This document shows, one piece after another, positions 61,837 to 64,000 of a stretch of DNA of 64,000 nucleotides. The notes under the pieces are model-generated. The model was given only the letters and a program-made list of their open reading frames with translations. It did not search any database and had not been told where the DNA came from. Both the position numbers and the translations under genes were made by a program. Position 1 is the first letter of the stretch, and each line of letters begins with the position of its first letter. The stretch is from Sphingobium sp. TCM1 (GTDB taxonomy: Bacteria > Pseudomonadota > Alphaproteobacteria > Sphingomonadales > Sphingomonadaceae): NCBI RefSeq assembly GCF_001650725.1, contig NZ_LXVX01000005.1:1-64000 (forward strand), written 5' to 3'.

Positions 61837-62556
61837 CTAGCCGCCTGTCCCGCATTGCTCAACCCCCGCGCCGCAGCGCGCCAAGCGGCTGAGAAAGGCG
61901 GGAAAATGGGCCTTCAAAGCGGCGTCCAGCGCGGCCATCGACGCATTTCCGCCCAATGCGGCGATGCTGGTGACGGGATATTCGCTGATCCCGCACGGCA
62001 CGATGCCGCCAAAATGGGACAGGTCGGGATCGACGTTGATCGAAAAGCCGTGGAGCGTCACCCAGCGCCGCACCCGGATGCCCAGCGCGCCGATCTTCGC
62101 CTCGCGGCCCTGGCGGTCGTCGGTCCAGATGCCGATCCGCCCGTCCGCCCGCCGCGCCGCGATGCCAAGGTCGCCCAGCGCCGCGATCATCCAGCCTTCC
62201 AGATGATGGACGAAGTTGCGGACATCCTTGCCCCGTTCCCGCAAATCGATGTTGAGATAGCCGATCCGCTGCCCCGGCCCATGATAGGTGTAGCGCCCGC
62301 CGCGCCCCGCATCATGCACGGGAAAGCGCGGGTCGAGCAGTTCGGCTGGGTTCGCGCTGGTCCCGGCGGTGTAGAGCGGGGGATGTTCCAGCAGCCAGAC
62401 CCGTTCCTGCGCGCCCCCTTCGTAAATGGCCGCGGCGCGCGCCTCCATCTCGGCCAGCGCGGGCGGATAGTCGAGCGGCGCGGTCTCGACGCGCCATTCG
62501 AGTCGGGCGGGAAAGGGAAGGGGCGGGGGCGTGGCATCGGAAACGGGATCGGACAT
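61837..62556 (-). CDS. lipB: Octanoyl-[acyl-carrier-protein]:protein N-octanoyltransferase
   Basis: Transfers octanoate from ACP to lipoate-dependent proteins. The 239-residue enzyme shows [36 protein letters not shown], the catalytic Lys/Cys pair in [38 protein letters not shown] (Cys in VPCGI). Single gene, convergent with nothing; a small gap separates it from the lipoprotein gene downstream. Confidence 0.95.
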   Translation of the reverse strand: MSDPVSDATPPPLPFPARLEWRVETAPLDYPPALAEMEARAAAIYEGGAQERVWLLEHPPLYTAGTSANPAELLDPRFPVHDAGRGGRYTYHGPGQRIGYLNIDLRERGKDVRNFVHHLEGWMIAALGDLGIAARRADGRIGIWTDDRQGREAKIGALGIRVRRWVTLHGFSINVDPDLSHFGGIVPCGISEYPVTSIAALGGNASMAALDAALKAHFPAFLSRLARCGAGVEQCGTGG

Positions 62557-62637
62557 GGGGCGCTTCCTTGACTTGGGGCGGGCGAGCGATCAAGTCTCGC
62601 GCCATAATTTCCGGAAAACACAGGCAGGCACATAGAT

Positions 62638-63432
62638 ATGACGACGATGTCGATCGGCAAGGCGTGGGAAGAAGCGGTCGCCTTCGTCGCGCGGGAGGCG
62701 TCGCTGCTCTTTCCCGTGGCGCTGCTGTTCGTGGCGCTGCCGGGCCTCATCCTCCAGGAAATGACCCCGCCCGAACTGGCGGCCTGGTTCGCCGATCCGA
62801 AGGCGGACACGATCCCCGCCATGCCGCCCGGCTTTGCCGTGGCGATGCTGCTGACGGTCATCCTCATCTGGTTCGGGTCGCTCGCCCTGTTCGCGCTGGC
62901 GCTGCGCCCCGGGATCAGCGTGGGGGAAGCGCTGCGGCTGAGCTTCGCGCGCCTGCCGGTGCTGATCGGCACCGCGCTGGTGATCGCCGGCGCGCTGGTC
63001 GTGGCCGTGACCATGGCGATCCTCCTGGGCGTGGTCCTCTCGCTCGCCTCGAAGCCGCTCGGCGCCACGATGGGCCTGCTTCTCGGCTTTGGCGGCGCGA
63101 TCCTGGTCTTTTTCGCCAGCGTCCGTTTCGTCCTGCTCAACCCGGTGGTGATCGACGGGCGGACCGGGGTGGTGGAATCGCTGCGCGCCGCATGGCAGCT
63201 GACGCGCGGCCATTTCTGGCGGTTGCTGGGGTTTCTGTTCCTGGTGATGATCCTGTCCGCGATCGCGAGCGCGGCGGCGCAGGCGGTGGTCGGCGTGCTG
63301 GGCGGGCTGGTGGCCGGACCGGAAGGCGCGCGTCTGGCCGGCAGCATCGCCGGGGCGCTCGTGTCGACGGTGATCCAGGTCTATATGTTGGTGATGCTCG
63401 CCCGCCTCTATCGTCAGGCGGTCGCCGCCTGA
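62638..63432 (+). CDS. Polytopic membrane protein, glycerophosphodiester-phosphodiesterase-membrane-domain-like
   Basis: A 264-residue protein with about six membrane helices (near 23-42, 67-88, 108-133, 143-166, 195-222 and 235-256). The segment FFASVRFVLLNPVVIDGRTGVVESLRAAWQLTRGHFWRLLGFLFLVMIL matches a pattern seen in membrane domains of the GlpQ-membrane/DUF7847-like group. No enzymatic domain is present. Function unknown. Its 3' end overlaps the convergent GNAT gene by 19 bases. Confidence 0.75.
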   Translation: MTTMSIGKAWEEAVAFVAREASLLFPVALLFVALPGLILQEMTPPELAAWFADPKADTIPAMPPGFAVAMLLTVILIWFGSLALFALALRPGISVGEALRLSFARLPVLIGTALVIAGALVVAVTMAILLGVVLSLASKPLGATMGLLLGFGGAILVFFASVRFVLLNPVVIDGRTGVVESLRAAWQLTRGHFWRLLGFLFLVMILSAIASAAAQAVVGVLGGLVAGPEGARLAGSIAGALVSTVIQVYMLVMLARLYRQAVAA

Positions 63433-63986
63433 TCCAGCAGCGGGACATGCGGCGCGGCGTCGCGCGGCAATATTCCCGCCAGCCGTGGATCGGCGAAGGT
63501 CTCGATCTCCCGCCCATAGGCCACGAACCCTGACCTCAGATAGAAGCCCAGCGCCGCCGGGCTGTCCAGCGTGCAGGTATGGACCCAGAACCGCTCCACC
63601 CCCTTGCGCCAGGCGAGCGACTTCGCCTGCGCCATCAGCCAGCGGCCCAGTCCCTTGCCGTTCAGTTCGGGCACCAGCCCGAAAAAGCTGAGTTCGCAAT
63701 CGGGCAGCGAGCGGAAGTCCAATTCGAGCAGGCCCACTTCGGTGCCGCGCGGATCGGTGACGGCATAGACCTCCACCGCCGGGTCATGGAGGATCGCCAC
63801 CAGCGCCGAATCGGCCATGACCAGCCGCGAAAACCACAGCCAGGGCGCGCCCACCCGGCGGAACAGCGCGCGATAGGCATCCAGTTCCGGCCGCTTCCAC
63901 GGCACCAGCCGCAGCGGCGCTGGCGGGATCGGCGCGGGCCGGGGGCGATCACGCATCTCCAGATGGGTGACGATCGTCGCCACCAT
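63414..63986 (-). CDS. GNAT-family N-acetyltransferase
   Basis: A 190-residue acetyl-CoA-dependent acyltransferase: EVGLLELDFRSLPDCELSFFGLVPELNGKGLGRWLMAQAKSLAW contains the GNAT motif A (V-P-x-x-x-G-K-G-L-G for Q/RxxGxG/A), followed by VERFWVHTCTLDSPAALGFYLRSGFVAYGREIE (motif B). Substrate unknown. The start ATG at 63986 lies 14 bases from the window end, so a longer N terminus cannot be excluded. Confidence 0.85.
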   Translation of the reverse strand: MVATIVTHLEMRDRPRPAPIPPAPLRLVPWKRPELDAYRALFRRVGAPWLWFSRLVMADSALVAILHDPAVEVYAVTDPRGTEVGLLELDFRSLPDCELSFFGLVPELNGKGLGRWLMAQAKSLAWRKGVERFWVHTCTLDSPAALGFYLRSGFVAYGREIETFADPRLAGILPRDAAPHVPLLDQAATA

Positions 63987-64000
63987 GCCCGGATCGACCG

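Noticed and set aside
1..64000. CRISPR arrays, tRNA or rRNA genes, insertion sequences, prophage
   Set aside because: No regularly spaced direct repeats, cloverleaf-like genes, transposase or phage genes were seen on reading both strands, though a tRNA scan was not run.

Overview
The window looks like chromosomal DNA of a sphingomonad-type alphaproteobacterium (Sphingobium/Sphingomonas-like). The evidence is the high GC content, a TonB-dependent receptor, a class II DAHP synthase, DUF3617-like and Rap1a/Tai-type small exported proteins, and the style of the housekeeping genes. The genus is inferred from gene content; no database search was possible.

Layout. 1-8.9 kb: a small membrane protein, class II DAHP synthase, a Rap1a/Tai-like protein, a cytochrome b561-YceI fusion, and a TonB receptor-phosphodiesterase operon with a candidate Pho box, then a thioesterase and a DUF983 protein. 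9.0-14.5 kb: pabB, a pabC-like lyase, an aspartate aminotransferase, an exported MsrA and a zinc-free MDR dehydrogenase. 14.7-15.7 kb: rplJ-rplL with a structured leader, standing apart from rpoBC. 16.0-55.2 kb: a nearly complete flagellar regulon. It runs motAB; flgBCDEFGHIJKL (minus strand); a second, reduced PomAB-like stator pair; flgA-flgM-flgN-like; a lytic transglycosylase-flhA-fliA operon; an opgGH insert; fliC; a sigma54 activator; fliEFGHIJKLMNOPQR-flhB; a frameshifted glycosyltransferase; an unknown late gene; and fliD-fliS. 55.4-64 kb: argD-argF, hslO, queC-queE, lipB, several small exported or membrane proteins, and a GNAT acetyltransferase at the edge.

Regulation can be read from the DNA. 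Four sigma54 (-24/-12) promoters precede flgB, flgG, flgA and the transglycosylase-flhA-fliA operon. Five sigma28 (FliA) promoters of the form YTAAA-N15-KCCGTWHT-like precede motA, flgM, fliC, the unknown 149-aa gene and fliD. Arrays of roughly 21-bp-phased CGGCA/TGCCG palindromes lie in front of flgB/motA2 and between fliC and the sigma54 activator. They are good candidates for the activator's binding sites and imply autoregulation. The inferred cascade is: activator plus sigma54 switches on rod, hook and export genes and fliA; FliA, held by FlgM, then switches on filament, cap and stator genes.

The less ordinary items are the second PomA/MotB-like pair with a lost N-terminal helix and a degenerate OmpA domain, the sigma28-driven gene of unknown function, an FlgH with no lipobox cysteine, a dispersed palindromic repeat read into the start of FliP, a frameshifted GT87-type gene, and the Pho-box-like array before the TonB receptor operon. 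No tRNA, rRNA, CRISPR array, insertion sequence or prophage was seen.
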